From Candidatus Helarchaeota archaeon (lineage in GTDB: Archaea > Asgardarchaeota > Lokiarchaeia > Helarchaeales > RDOG01), in contig JAHPZH010000005.1 in the NCBI GenBank assembly GCA_019058315.1, positions 124,001 to 188,000 on the forward strand: DNA of 64,000 nt, written 5' to 3'. The translations under genes were made by a program, and so were the position numbers. Below the pieces are notes generated by a model. It was given only the letters and a program-made list of their open reading frames with translations, made no database searches and was not told the DNA's origin. Shown in pieces: positions 42,943-52,899 of this stretch. Every line of letters begins with the position of its first letter. The first letter of the stretch is position 1.

Positions 42943-44772
42943 TTATTTATTTAATTCCGCTAATTCTTTCGCCATTTTTGCACATAATTCGGAATTTTTC
43001 TTATCATTAATAGCAGAGAATAAATTAGTAGCGATATTATAATAAAGGACAGCTTGTTTGAACTTTTGTTGTAATTCTGCATCATAGGCTCTCTTCAAAT
43101 TTTTTTTAATTTTTTCATCCTCTATATCCTCAAGGGGAATAATAGGAACAAATTCTTCAACACGTGCTTCTATATCAGCTAATTTATTAAGTTCATCGAT
43201 TTTCATTATGCATAATTCTCTATTTTTAGTATCATTATAATCTGTAAACTTTCCACACGCTTCTGAATAGAATTTTAAAGCCCGATCATATAATTCTAAT
43301 CTCTCAGCTATGGCAGCGTTCTTCAACATATTTTTTATTTCTTCATTTGGGATTTCTTCTTCAGGAATTAATAATTTCTCTCCTTCTTCACTTGATTCGA
43401 TTGAAATAGGTTTTTCTTCGATTTGTAGCCTTTCATTTAGTTCATTAATTTTCATTCTGCATTTTGTAAAACTATCTTGATCTTCATTAATTGCAAATTT
43501 TTCGGCTGCTTCGAAATAAAATTTTAATGCTTTGTCATAAATTTCTAGCTTTTCAGCAAGAGCTGCGTTCTTTAATAAGCTCTTAATTCTCGGATCCGAA
43601 ATTAATTCTTCATCTATTAATAATTCTACCTTTTCTTCAACAGCTGAACTTATTTGTGAAAAAGCTGTTTCTTCTGAAATTTCTTCTAAAATAGGGGGTT
43701 GTACGGGACTAATTTCTACTTTTTTAGCCTCTTCTTTAACAACTTTTGGTTTACTTGCATCTAATTGTTGCTTTTTAATTAATTCTTTTATCCTTTCTGA
43801 ACATTTATTAGAACTTTCACGATCTTTATTTATTAAAAATAATCCTGCTGCGGAATTATAATATGTAATTGCTTCAGCATATCTTTTTGCATTTTCTGCT
43901 TGATATGCTTTTTTAATTATGGACCTCGTTTTTTCATCATAAATTAACGCCTCATCAATTATAGGTTCAATTTCCGCTAAACTTTCATCAATTGCTACAA
44001 TAGGGACAGGTTTGGTTTTTTGCTCCTCAATTTCTTGAAGCACTAATTCTTCTTTATATAAAGCCATTTCCTTTGATTTATTGGCATATTGATAGCAAAT
44101 TTGTGCATTATCGTAATCCCCTAACCCGTTAAAAAGCCCTGCGGCAACACCGTAATAGATAGTAGCTTCTTCAAATTGGCTATTATTAATAGCATATTCA
44201 GCATTTTCCAAAGCTTCAATCACCCTATCTCTAATCACTTCTGCATCTCTGATATTTACACCTGGAAGTTCTCTTACCTTCATTGCATCTACGAGAGGAT
44301 TAGAAATTTGTGGTTTTGGTATTTTTGGAGTTTCTAAAGTAGTTCCTCTATCTTTTCTTTCTTCTACAATAATTTTTAGATCTTGATTTGCATTTTGAAT
44401 AATTCTATCTAATACTGGTGCAAATGGTTGGAATAACTGTTCATTAAGACCGTCTGCGGTTAATTTATTACCATAACCTTGGACTAGAAATTCGGAAATG
44501 ATTTCTTCCATAATTGGACCAATATCAGCTTCATTTAAATTAAAATCAGCTGCTACTGTTAAAATCATGGTTTCGGTTGATAGATAAAAAAATTTGAACG
44601 ATCCCATAGTAACGGACCTAATAGCTTCCCCACTAAGCTCTTCAGAAAAATTGAAGAATGCTGTTATAAAACCGCCGAATAAATCCTTGTCTATTTTGTT
44701 GAATTCTCCATAATTCTGTTGTAATACGCATAAGCTATTATTTTTATTGATAATCCAGACGTTAGAAATCAA
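42943..44772 (-). CDS. Longin-like domain protein with five TPR-like repeats
   Basis: 609 residues. Residues 1-125 look like a longin/roadblock-type module (SNVWIINKNNSLCVLQQNYG, then GGFITAFFNFSEELSGE and MGSFKFFYL), the domain used by eukaryotic trafficking proteins and GTPase regulators. Residues ~180-605 hold five ~45-residue helical repeats of the type NAAIAEKLELYDKALKFYFE, each followed by acidic linkers with SLLKNA-type starts. Start is TTG at 44772. A cytosolic scaffold for membrane or GTPase partners is an inference; the longin call rests on pattern only. Several small GTPases are encoded in this window. Confidence 0.7.
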   Translation of the reverse strand: MISNVWIINKNNSLCVLQQNYGEFNKIDKDLFGGFITAFFNFSEELSGEAIRSVTMGSFKFFYLSTETMILTVAADFNLNEADIGPIMEEIISEFLVQGYGNKLTADGLNEQLFQPFAPVLDRIIQNANQDLKIIVEERKDRGTTLETPKIPKPQISNPLVDAMKVRELPGVNIRDAEVIRDRVIEALENAEYAINNSQFEEATIYYGVAAGLFNGLGDYDNAQICYQYANKSKEMALYKEELVLQEIEEQKTKPVPIVAIDESLAEIEPIIDEALIYDEKTRSIIKKAYQAENAKRYAEAITYYNSAAGLFLINKDRESSNKCSERIKELIKKQQLDASKPKVVKEEAKKVEISPVQPPILEEISEETAFSQISSAVEEKVELLIDEELISDPRIKSLLKNAALAEKLEIYDKALKFYFEAAEKFAINEDQDSFTKCRMKINELNERLQIEEKPISIESSEEGEKLLIPEEEIPNEEIKNMLKNAAIAERLELYDRALKFYSEACGKFTDYNDTKNRELCIMKIDELNKLADIEARVEEFVPIIPLEDIEDEKIKKNLKRAYDAELQQKFKQAVLYYNIATNLFSAINDKKNSELCAKMAKELAELNK

Positions 44773-44874
44773 ACCATAATCACAAACTTAAGATATACCC
44801 ATTTATCAATTTACATTTGTATTTTTTTATTCTTAATATTTTCTTGTTTATAACATAATAATATTTTTTTACTC

Positions 44875-46023
44875 TTAGAAATCTGATGCTTGTGAAGCGA
44901 CCATAGTCTCTAGTTTTTCCCAATTTTCATCAATAACTTCTTCAGTTTTAAAAGATTTAAACAAGACATTTCTGAGCATTTTCCCAGCACTCTGTTCTTT
45001 CTTTAAAAACTTCTGAATTTGTGATTTTTTATATTTACGTGTGAATTCTTCAACCATCCCCTCCGTAATTTCCCCTTCTGTAAGGAGTGCATTTGCTACA
45101 AATTCGGCAACATCGAAACCAGTTGACATGCAAGAAATGATTCCTGCAGCACCGATTGCCCCTACATGCCCTCCTGCATCCCCGACAAATGCTACTCCAT
45201 TACCAAAAATATTCTTAATTGGTCCCCCAAAATTCAAAAAATCTCTAGAACTATAATAGCTCTTGGCTTTTTCTATAATTCCTCTCATTCTATCATTTTC
45301 AATACTTTTCTTTCTCCATAGTTCTAGGATATCAAAATTATCAGGTAAATCATGTGTCCAAACCGTTATACCAGTTTCTCCAGAACTTGGACCCTTAGGA
45401 AACATCCACATTGCACCAGGCGGATTTGTAATGAGGTGTAATTCGATATGTCGAGGATTTGGAACGTTTAAATTTTCAAAATTAAATTTTAAAGCATAAT
45501 ATATTTCAGATTGCTTAATATTAAGTTCATTTCCAATTTTTGACTCATTTCCATCTGCAGCAATAATGAATTTAGTCTTAATATTGAATTCCTTATTATC
45601 TTTTATGCAAGTAGCTCCTACAACTTTCTCATTTTCTTTAATAGTTTTTAAAAATTCAGTGTTTAGTAATACTCTACAATTGGTTTTTGATAATTCTTTA
45701 AAGATTTCAACAATAAAAAGGCGATAATCAATTGCAACCAACGGTTCTGAATGTTCCATCTCCATATATTTTTTTGCACTAGGAGAATAGATTCTTCTCC
45801 CCGTTAATTCATTTAGAGTAACTTCTTTAGGTAACCCTTTTCCGAAAATTTTTTCAAATATGGGAGATTTTTTTTGAATACATTCTCCTTTTATCTTATA
45901 CCCAATCTCTGACTCTTTTTCAATTAAAATTGTATCTAATTTATTTCTAGCAGAAGCAATTGCAGCGCATAATCCTGCAACACCAGCACCTACGATTAAA
46001 ATATCACAATTTAGATTTTTCAT
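44875..46023 (-). CDS. Geranylgeranyl-reductase-family flavoprotein
   Basis: 382 residues. N-terminal FAD-binding DILIVGAGVAGLCAAIA, then an IEKESEIGYK dinucleotide segment; the second FAD motif GVAFVGDAGGHVGAIGAAGI lies near residue 280. This is the geranylgeranyl reductase/hydrogenase family that saturates isoprenoid chains of archaeal lipids or reduces related compounds. C-terminal helices include KFLKKEQSAGKMLRNVLFK. Divergent from a Rossmann-type gene at 46099. Reaction on archaeol precursors is likely but not proven. Confidence 0.85.
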   Translation of the reverse strand: MKNLNCDILIVGAGVAGLCAAIASARNKLDTILIEKESEIGYKIKGECIQKKSPIFEKIFGKGLPKEVTLNELTGRRIYSPSAKKYMEMEHSEPLVAIDYRLFIVEIFKELSKTNCRVLLNTEFLKTIKENEKVVGATCIKDNKEFNIKTKFIIAADGNESKIGNELNIKQSEIYYALKFNFENLNVPNPRHIELHLITNPPGAMWMFPKGPSSGETGITVWTHDLPDNFDILELWRKKSIENDRMRGIIEKAKSYYSSRDFLNFGGPIKNIFGNGVAFVGDAGGHVGAIGAAGIISCMSTGFDVAEFVANALLTEGEITEGMVEEFTRKYKKSQIQKFLKKEQSAGKMLRNVLFKSFKTEEVIDENWEKLETMVASQASDF

Positions 46024-46098
46024 TGGAGTAACTTCCCGTAAACATTATAAGCTATTTCCAATACTAATATAAAATTATTGAATCTTGAGAGATAAACT

Positions 46099-46878
46099 TT
46101 GGAAAAAGATATAGATTTAAAGGGGAAGTACATTTTAATTGTTGGTGGGGGTAAGGCTGGACTCCATGCATTTAAATATTGTAAGAAGAAAAAAGCCAAA
46201 ATTCTCATAGTTGACCCCGATCGTAATTGTATTTTAAGACATCATATTGAATATTTTTTAGAACCAAATGAAATTTCAGAAATTGATTCAATAGCAACTT
46301 CTTCAGAGTCCATATTAATTCAAGGAGGATTGAAAACTAGTTTTAGCATGCTTAATCAATTTAAATTTATATATGTTTTTCCTACTGTGCCCCTTCATCT
46401 CGCAGCCACTTTTGTTGTTCATTATTTGACAAAATTGGGAAAAAAAGTTTATCCTGATAAAGAAATGTTCTCTAAAATAATAAATAAAATTCCATCAGAC
46501 TTAATTCTTGATGTAGATAAGCAAAAAGCAATTGCAATTTTGAGTTACATGCCAGAAGGATTAGAATGTAAAAAAAATTGTTCTTCTCCAATAGTTTGCC
46601 CAGTTTCAGGTATTGAAAAATCAGCTCCATTATTTGAAATAATTAATTCAAAAATCAGTAATTTAAATGGAATAGTTCTCGAAAGTAAGCAGTTGGAGCC
46701 CGGACTAGGAGCAATTGAGGGAAATTCTATTTATAATTTATTTGAATTTATAAAAAATAAAAATCATATTATTATCGCAACTGCAAGTCGGTGTCATGGG
46801 CTTTTAAATACATTTAGAGTGGGGATAGATTTTCTGAAGATTATTAATCAAATAGCTCATCTAAATCTTCCAAGATAA
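46099..46878 (+). CDS. Rossmann-fold protein of unknown role with Cys-rich segment
   Basis: 259 residues from TTG 46099. Residues 9-40 form a dinucleotide-binding unit, KYILIVGGGKAGLHAFKY and a following ILIVDPD strand. In the middle lies a segment with four cysteines in about 20 residues (LECKKNCSSPIVCPVSG), possibly a metal or iron-sulfur site. No known family recognised. It is divergent from the geranylgeranyl-reductase gene, with a 75-bp gap, and next to a desaturase-like flavoprotein, so a redox or lipid role is an inference. Confidence 0.65.
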   Translation: MEKDIDLKGKYILIVGGGKAGLHAFKYCKKKKAKILIVDPDRNCILRHHIEYFLEPNEISEIDSIATSSESILIQGGLKTSFSMLNQFKFIYVFPTVPLHLAATFVVHYLTKLGKKVYPDKEMFSKIINKIPSDLILDVDKQKAIAILSYMPEGLECKKNCSSPIVCPVSGIEKSAPLFEIINSKISNLNGIVLESKQLEPGLGAIEGNSIYNLFEFIKNKNHIIIATASRCHGLLNTFRVGIDFLKIINQIAHLNLPR

Positions 46879-46913
46879 TCTAAAAATTAGAGAAAATAAT
46901 TTTTAAAGGAAGA

Positions 46914-48368
46914 TTAGACCAAGATTTTTTGTTGTTTAAAGTAATCAAATAGATCTAGAGCTGATTTTGCTGCCAGCTCGGTTCCAACTCCCCAACCACC
47001 AGCATCAGCAGAGCTATAATATAGATTCTTAATTGGAGATATTTGAGATGGTCTATTTTTTCCAACTTGACCCACTATTTGCCCAATACCCGTTCCAGCA
47101 CCTTCCTTGCCCAATTTAGCATCTAAGAATACGTCAGAAACGAAATCAGTCCAAAGGATGTGCCCCTCAATTTCTGGCCATAGATCTAGGAGTGTGTTCA
47201 TACATGCTTTCTCAAATGCTTTAGAAATTTTTTTCCTTTCTTCATCTTGAGTAACACCAAGCGTTGGTGTAACAGTATGGAGATTTTGACAACCTGGAGG
47301 CGCAAGATTAGGGTCCAAATTTGAAATAGGAACAATCATTAAAACAACTTTTTTTGGGACATCTTTGGCTGTTATATCTCCTTCTATCAATTTATTCGGA
47401 TCCAAGACTTTCATATCGCTTGCATCCATTTTGGGGACATAATTCAACCATTTATCGTCGGTGACATGAATATCAACACCCAACTTTAAGGAGCATACTT
47501 GACCACCCCACACTAGATTCTTAATTCTTTCTACGTAATCCTTTTCAAAATGATTTTCTCCTACTAATTTCAGAACTGTGGATTTGATATCAGCATTTGA
47601 AATTACAATATCACTTTCTACAAATTCATTATCTTTACCTACTTCCACACCTATTGCAGAACCATCTTCGACAACAATTCGATTTACTTTGGTTTCTAAC
47701 TTCACAATTCCGTTATTCTCTTCGATTGCTTTACAATAAGCGGTAGGAATTGCCCCTGTACCTCCAAAAGAATAGCCAAAAGCCCTGTTTGTTGCATTTA
47801 ATTTTGAACAACGTAAAAATTCACCAGCAGAGGTTTCTGTTGGTTTGGTTCCAAACATTAAGCCAGCTTGTAATGTGTACATAAATGCATTAAGTTTTTC
47901 TTGTTTTAAATAATCGATTAATGGAACATCATCAAATTTATAGGTATCCTCATAACTCATTTCATTTATAATTTCTCTAAAACCCCGTTTTTTGCTTTTT
48001 CTTGGTTTTTTCTTCTTTTCAGCCCCCGATTTCTTTGAAATTTTTTTGAGTCCAAAACTAAGAATGTTTCCCATCATATTTATACGAGGACCAGGATCTC
48101 GACAATAAGCCCACTTGACTGCATCTGGTTTTCCAATTTTATTTAAAATTTCCCCAAGGAATCCCTTATCACAATTTCCGAAAATATGAGTTCCGACATC
48201 ACATACCCATTCACGGCCAAGTTTATCTTTTTTTAAGTATGAGCCACATCTTCCCCCAATCCAATTATTTTGCTCATATAAATTAATTTTCGATTTAAAT
48301 GAAGTTGCTATTAATGCTCCTATTCCACTTCCGCCAATTCCGCTTCCAATAATTGCAATTCTTTTCAT
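46914..48368 (-). CDS. Phytoene-desaturase/carotenoid-isomerase-like FAD oxidoreductase (paralog 1)
   Basis: 484 residues from the ATG at 48368 (another at 48377). The FAD-binding GSGIGGSGIGALIA is at the N-terminus, an IVISNADIKSTVLKL segment sits near residue 260, and YYSSADAGGWGVGTELAA near the C-terminus is typical of CrtI-like enzymes. A Lys-rich insertion (EKKKKPRKSKKRGF) lies around residue 120. It is closely related to the gene at 58040 and more distantly to that at 63143. Substrate may be an isoprenoid, but it is not certain. Confidence 0.85.
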   Translation of the reverse strand: MKRIAIIGSGIGGSGIGALIATSFKSKINLYEQNNWIGGRCGSYLKKDKLGREWVCDVGTHIFGNCDKGFLGEILNKIGKPDAVKWAYCRDPGPRINMMGNILSFGLKKISKKSGAEKKKKPRKSKKRGFREIINEMSYEDTYKFDDVPLIDYLKQEKLNAFMYTLQAGLMFGTKPTETSAGEFLRCSKLNATNRAFGYSFGGTGAIPTAYCKAIEENNGIVKLETKVNRIVVEDGSAIGVEVGKDNEFVESDIVISNADIKSTVLKLVGENHFEKDYVERIKNLVWGGQVCSLKLGVDIHVTDDKWLNYVPKMDASDMKVLDPNKLIEGDITAKDVPKKVVLMIVPISNLDPNLAPPGCQNLHTVTPTLGVTQDEERKKISKAFEKACMNTLLDLWPEIEGHILWTDFVSDVFLDAKLGKEGAGTGIGQIVGQVGKNRPSQISPIKNLYYSSADAGGWGVGTELAAKSALDLFDYFKQQKILV

Positions 48369-48420
48369 GTTTATCATAATTAATACTTTGTCTTAAATAA
48401 TTAATTCAAATTATACCAAG

Positions 48421-49434
48421 CTATATAATCTCTTGTATTAAAGTTACTATAGATGTAATATCTAACGCAGGTCTAGTTCTGATTATTAACAATAGAACAT
48501 AAGAAAACAGATAAAGCCCAATTAATACGATTCCAGCTATTTTATCAACTTTTCCTCTACAACAAAGAATAAAAATAACACCAATAGAAGCAATAATTAC
48601 ATATAGTATTGCAGGTACTATAAGTTCGGCAGATACTTCATTTGGAAATAAAACTTGTCCAATACCAATCGCAAGACTTGCGTCAATAATACAGCTTCCA
48701 ATTACATCGCCAACTGCAACCTCAACCTCACCCTTTCGAATTGCCCCTATATCAACTACAAGTTCTGGAAGTGAAGTACCAATCGATACAACAAAAAAGC
48801 TGATAATAAAAGCGGGTATATTAAAGAGTCTAGATATCTCTAAAACTCCCGTTATTATCATAGTCACACCAACAGCGACTCCAATGAAACCTAAAGCGGT
48901 AAGTATTATATGAAATAATTTGCTGTGAGTTGTGTTATGTAATTCAGGGTCCATGCATACTTCCCCCAATTTTTCTTTATCAACTACCGCATCAGTTAAT
49001 AATAGATAAATAGGCCAAGTGCCTACTAAAAATAGCCCGTTAACCCAGGTAAAATATCCTTTTTCAACGACGGAAAGTAAAATTATGAGTGCCAGAATTA
49101 AACATCCTCCCATTATAAGAATCTCTCTGCGTTTAATAGCAAATGATTTCCCAATAAAAGGTAATAATCCTAAAACTAGAGTTAATTGAGTGAGCACAGA
49201 TCCGGATGCATCTCCGATATTGATGTTCGCACGACCTAGAGAAGATGATATTATTGAATTAACAATTTCAGGCATATCCGTTCCTAAAGCAACTATCGTC
49301 ATACCAATAATAAGAGAAGGAACGCCAAATATACATGCAAGCGTTATACTATTCTTTACAGCAACATCACTAGCGTAAATCATAATAATTGAGCCAATAA
49401 TAAGAAGAATTATTGCAATTGTTAAGTCCATCAT
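48421..49434 (-). CDS. Na+/Ca2+ exchanger-family transporter
   Basis: 337 residues, ten or so membrane helices. The two alpha-repeats of the CaCA family are clear: GMTIVALGTDMPEIVNSI in the first half and VVSIGTSLPELVVDIGAI in the second, each followed by a GDASGSV/GDVIGSC segment. These form the cation path that swaps Ca2+ for Na+ or H+ across the membrane. A large acidic loop separates the halves (residues ~140-180). Apparently monocistronic. Starts at the tandem ATGs at 49434. Confidence 0.93.
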   Translation of the reverse strand: MMDLTIAIILLIIGSIIMIYASDVAVKNSITLACIFGVPSLIIGMTIVALGTDMPEIVNSIISSSLGRANINIGDASGSVLTQLTLVLGLLPFIGKSFAIKRREILIMGGCLILALIILLSVVEKGYFTWVNGLFLVGTWPIYLLLTDAVVDKEKLGEVCMDPELHNTTHSKLFHIILTALGFIGVAVGVTMIITGVLEISRLFNIPAFIISFFVVSIGTSLPELVVDIGAIRKGEVEVAVGDVIGSCIIDASLAIGIGQVLFPNEVSAELIVPAILYVIIASIGVIFILCCRGKVDKIAGIVLIGLYLFSYVLLLIIRTRPALDITSIVTLIQEII

Positions 49435-49463
49435 TTTTTTATAGTATTTTTTATTTATAAAAA

Positions 49464-50870
49464 TTAGACTTTTTGCCGTTTAATGAATTTTATAAAGCGT
49501 TTGACTTTTCTAGATGTGAACATGCCTTTAGCTCTTAAAATATAGAACATAATACCAATAGCAATTACAATTAAAGTAAAAAAAATCATGTCAAAATGAA
49601 GCATAGCAAAAATTGGGATTATTGCAATATTAAAACCACATGCAATTATAGGAATAATTGGGTATAGTGGTGTTTTATTTTTAATTTCATACTTATCTTG
49701 TTTTTTTCTTAAAAAGAATATACATAAACAAATCAAAGTAACTCCAAAAAGATAGCCAACATCAGCTATAATTGCCACCTTTTCAATTACTCCTAGACTT
49801 GCAAAAATTATAGAAAAAATAAGTCCAATAAAAATGGCATAATGGGGAGTTCGATTTTTAAAATGTAAAACACCAAAAATTCTCGGAAAATAAGCATCTT
49901 TTCCGAATGCATATATAATACGAGAATTAGAACAAATAGTTGCATTAATTGCTGATGCGACTGTTGCAATAGCTGCTGAATTTAATAAAACTCCTCCCAA
50001 CCTCGGTAATATTGTTTCAGCTGTTAGTGATAATACAACTCCATGACCACGTGTAAATTCATATATTAACTTTACTTGAAATTCTCCTGTTACAATGATT
50101 ATTACATAAATAATTCCAATATAGACAATTGTAGAGATTATTATGGTCAGAATAATTGATAATTTTATGGTTCTTTGAGGATTTTTCATTTCTTCTGCCA
50201 CATTATTGATTATTTCAAATCCGTAAAAACTGATATAGATTAATCCTAGTGTTTGAATAAAAAATAAAAAATTATCAGGGGTTGGTATAACATTTGTAAA
50301 ATTTATTGGAAAACTTCTTGGAAATAAAAATTCTTTTGGAATAGAAATACCTAAACATATTATGAATACTAAAACAAATATTTGCGTCGATGTAAGAATA
50401 ACTTCTACATTTCCAGCTTCTGAAATTCCCTTGTAGTTAATCATACTAAATATTATTAAAATTAAAATTGCAAAAATAGGGATTAGAATTGCCTCAGAAC
50501 CTGATAAGGGATTACCTAACCAATTAAATAAAATATCAACAAAACCAATTGCATATACTGCATTAGCAGCAGAATTGCCAATCAACATAAACCAACCAGT
50601 TATGAAACCGTAAAAACCTCCTTTTAATTCTTCTGCGTAAGTGTAACCTCCACCAGCTTTTGGAATAGTAGAGCCTAATTCAATATAGCAAAGACCTGTA
50701 AAAAGACTTATAATGCCTAATATGAGATATGCTAATATTGCCGAGGATCCCGAAAGCGATATTGCTGCACTGGATAATATAAAAATTCCAGCACCGATCA
50801 TAGCCCCAATTCCAATCATAAGAACTTGTAATAAGCCCAGGACTCGTTTAAATTCAATTTTTTCAGTCAA
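49464..50870 (-). CDS. APC-superfamily amino acid permease
   Basis: 468 residues with about twelve membrane helices. The N-terminal helix has GIGAMIGAGIFIL, the unwound substrate-binding motif of the APC family, followed by PKAGGGYTYAEE in the helix 2-3 region. The start is TTG at 50870. Substrate likely an amino acid or polyamine. Adjacent to the Ca2+/cation exchanger but with no sign of joint regulation. Confidence 0.93.
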   Translation of the reverse strand: MTEKIEFKRVLGLLQVLMIGIGAMIGAGIFILSSAAISLSGSSAILAYLILGIISLFTGLCYIELGSTIPKAGGGYTYAEELKGGFYGFITGWFMLIGNSAANAVYAIGFVDILFNWLGNPLSGSEAILIPIFAILILIIFSMINYKGISEAGNVEVILTSTQIFVLVFIICLGISIPKEFLFPRSFPINFTNVIPTPDNFLFFIQTLGLIYISFYGFEIINNVAEEMKNPQRTIKLSIILTIIISTIVYIGIIYVIIIVTGEFQVKLIYEFTRGHGVVLSLTAETILPRLGGVLLNSAAIATVASAINATICSNSRIIYAFGKDAYFPRIFGVLHFKNRTPHYAIFIGLIFSIIFASLGVIEKVAIIADVGYLFGVTLICLCIFFLRKKQDKYEIKNKTPLYPIIPIIACGFNIAIIPIFAMLHFDMIFFTLIVIAIGIMFYILRAKGMFTSRKVKRFIKFIKRQKV

Positions 50871-50936
50871 ATAACTTCACAATCAAGAAAATATCAAATA
50901 TTAGGATTTTTAAGGAATCTGAATCTAAATAACCCA

Positions 50937-51284
50937 TTAAGTATTAATATCAGTATCTAGGGAGGTTAATATTTTCTTTTCAAAAAAATCTTTATCAAAT
51001 TCAGAAACATAACCACAATTATAACAATTAAATATGAGATGGACCCGATTTGTCCTATTTGCCTTATTTGGATTTAAATAATTTGCTTGTAGAACATGTA
51101 CATGTCGTATACCTGTAACTTTCATTGATGAGTTACAGAATGGGCAGTTTATTTCTAATTTTTTTAAGTCATCAGAGATTTTAATCCATAATTTTTTCAA
51201 TTTATCTTTTTGAACTTTTTTCTTTTGATCTTTTTTCTTATCTTTTTTAATTTTTTTTTCATGATCTAATTTAGAATCTTCCAC
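50937..51284 (-). CDS. Lys-rich zinc-ribbon protein
   Basis: 115 residues from GTG 51284. The first ~45 residues are a run of Lys-rich helix (KKIKKDKKKDQKKKVQK type). A zinc ribbon follows with CPFC and CYNC knuckles about 45 residues apart. Reminiscent of the coiled-coil/zinc-ribbon protein at 922-2121, but smaller. Likely nucleic-acid-associated; role unknown. Confidence 0.65.
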   Translation of the reverse strand: MEDSKLDHEKKIKKDKKKDQKKKVQKDKLKKLWIKISDDLKKLEINCPFCNSSMKVTGIRHVHVLQANYLNPNKANRTNRVHLIFNCYNCGYVSEFDKDFFEKKILTSLDTDINT

Positions 51285-51698
51285 TTTCTACCACATGATT
51301 CTTTCATTCTAAATTCAAGGGATTCTTAATTAAATAAAGAGGTTTCATTAAGTCAAAATAATGAATTAAAATGTTAATTTCTCAAATTTTGAGCTTAATT
51401 GAGAAAGTATCTATATAAATTTTATTAAAATAAAAAAAAGTTTAAATAAATTTATTTTAATTTACTACATTTTATATTATCTCCAATATACCAACCCAGA
51501 TTTTTAAAAAATTAGCATATAATTTTTTGAAATTTAATTGAGAAATATTATTATTTCAATAATAAAACTGAGTTTTAAGAATTTGGATAATTTTTCTATT
51601 TTATTTTAAATTAGGATATTACAATTTAATAAATTATTAATAGAAAATTAGAAATTTCGAATAATATTTTATGAATTATAATAATACTAGATAAAAAA
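51285..51698. other. AT-rich spacer without visible gene
   Basis: 414 bp between divergent genes. No open frame, RNA gene or clear repeat was found apart from short A/T palindromes. The segment near 51667 has a TATA-like stretch about 30 nt upstream of the 51699 start. Confidence 0.5.
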
Positions 51699-52880
51699 AT
51701 GAAAAATAGTGAGGGAATAAGTTTGCCTTATAATTATGCGGACATTCCGGATAAATTTGCAACAAAATCTTTTTGGCCCCTTGGTAGACACCTATGGAGG
51801 ATTTATAAAGAGATGGGATGGGAGATTTTTTATCAAGTTCTTGAATGGGGGCAAAGGACGCTTTATGAGCTCATGAGCCAACGATTAGACGAAACAATTT
51901 TAACAGCGAAAGATACTATTGCAGGAAAAATTAAGAATCCCGAGAAAGTTCTTTCATATCCCATGTTTCCACCAGTAGGATGTATGCGGGCCGATCTTCA
52001 GCAAGGAACGATGAAATTACTCTACGGAGAATCTGCAGATGTGTCATATGTTGCCATCGATGATGAAACAGAAGAAATAATTATGATTGTGGATGGTCAT
52101 GTAGAAGACGGAATTCCGGTGGACTGGTGGACTGTAAATACGGATGATGAGTTGTTAGATCGTCGACATCAGAAATTAGGTTATAAATTACGAGATATTA
52201 CTAAAAAAATTCGGTTTAATATGAATAAAGCTGGTCATAGAATAATAGATGTTCTTAAAGATGTGCGCAATGAAAGAGCACCTCAATGGGCTACTTCAGA
52301 TTTTATGGTTTGCACAGTGTGGTTGACTTCTGCTGTTAGTGTAATAGCTGAACCTTCGTCCTGGGAAGCGTTTAGCGCCATCTGGGATGGAATTAATGCA
52401 AAAGCGCAATACGGGCTTCCTGATTATTGGATGACGTATATTCCATGGCCTCCTATGATCGCAACTATTATTGCAATGGGTCGGTTGGGCTGGCAGCTGA
52501 GAATTAACGGACTTTTTGCAGGACATGTATTATATTTACTCGGTATAGAGGAAGAAATTATACAAGGTATAAAGGAAGATTTCCCCGAGTTCTATGAATG
52601 TGCCTATGTTTCGGGTACAACCCAACAAGGGATTCCACGTCCTATGCAGACTATAAATTCGGTTCCTCCTGATCTAAAAAGTAAAGCAACTTATAAAAAT
52701 GAGAAATTCGACTGGAAATATCCTGAAGGTTGGATACAATTGGAAGATTTGGGATTAACAATTGAGGAGATGCTCGAAGGTATATATTTAGATGTTACTC
52801 ATGAGACACCATTAGATGAAAAAATAGATGCTTCAAAAATTGTTTCACGAGGAATTGGACGGAATACAAAATTTGAATAA
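51699..52880 (+). CDS. Hypothetical 393-aa protein
   Basis: 393 residues, Trp-rich and soluble in appearance. Notable blocks include PMFPPVGCMRADLQQGTMK, VAIDDETEEIIMIVDGHVE, APQWATSDFMVCTVWLTSA, and a GRLGWQLRINGLFAGHVLYL helix. No signal peptide, membrane helix or metal motif. Codon use and composition are like neighbours, so it is probably a true gene. Convergent with the AttH-like gene downstream. No family recognised. Confidence 0.65.
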   Translation: MKNSEGISLPYNYADIPDKFATKSFWPLGRHLWRIYKEMGWEIFYQVLEWGQRTLYELMSQRLDETILTAKDTIAGKIKNPEKVLSYPMFPPVGCMRADLQQGTMKLLYGESADVSYVAIDDETEEIIMIVDGHVEDGIPVDWWTVNTDDELLDRRHQKLGYKLRDITKKIRFNMNKAGHRIIDVLKDVRNERAPQWATSDFMVCTVWLTSAVSVIAEPSSWEAFSAIWDGINAKAQYGLPDYWMTYIPWPPMIATIIAMGRLGWQLRINGLFAGHVLYLLGIEEEIIQGIKEDFPEFYECAYVSGTTQQGIPRPMQTINSVPPDLKSKATYKNEKFDWKYPEGWIQLEDLGLTIEEMLEGIYLDVTHETPLDEKIDASKIVSRGIGRNTKFE

Positions 52881-52899
52881 TTGATTAGAACGTCTCAAA

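Noticed and set aside
51285..51698. AT-rich spacer as replication origin
   Set aside because: No ORB-like repeats and no orc1/cdc6 gene next to it; base composition alone is not evidence.
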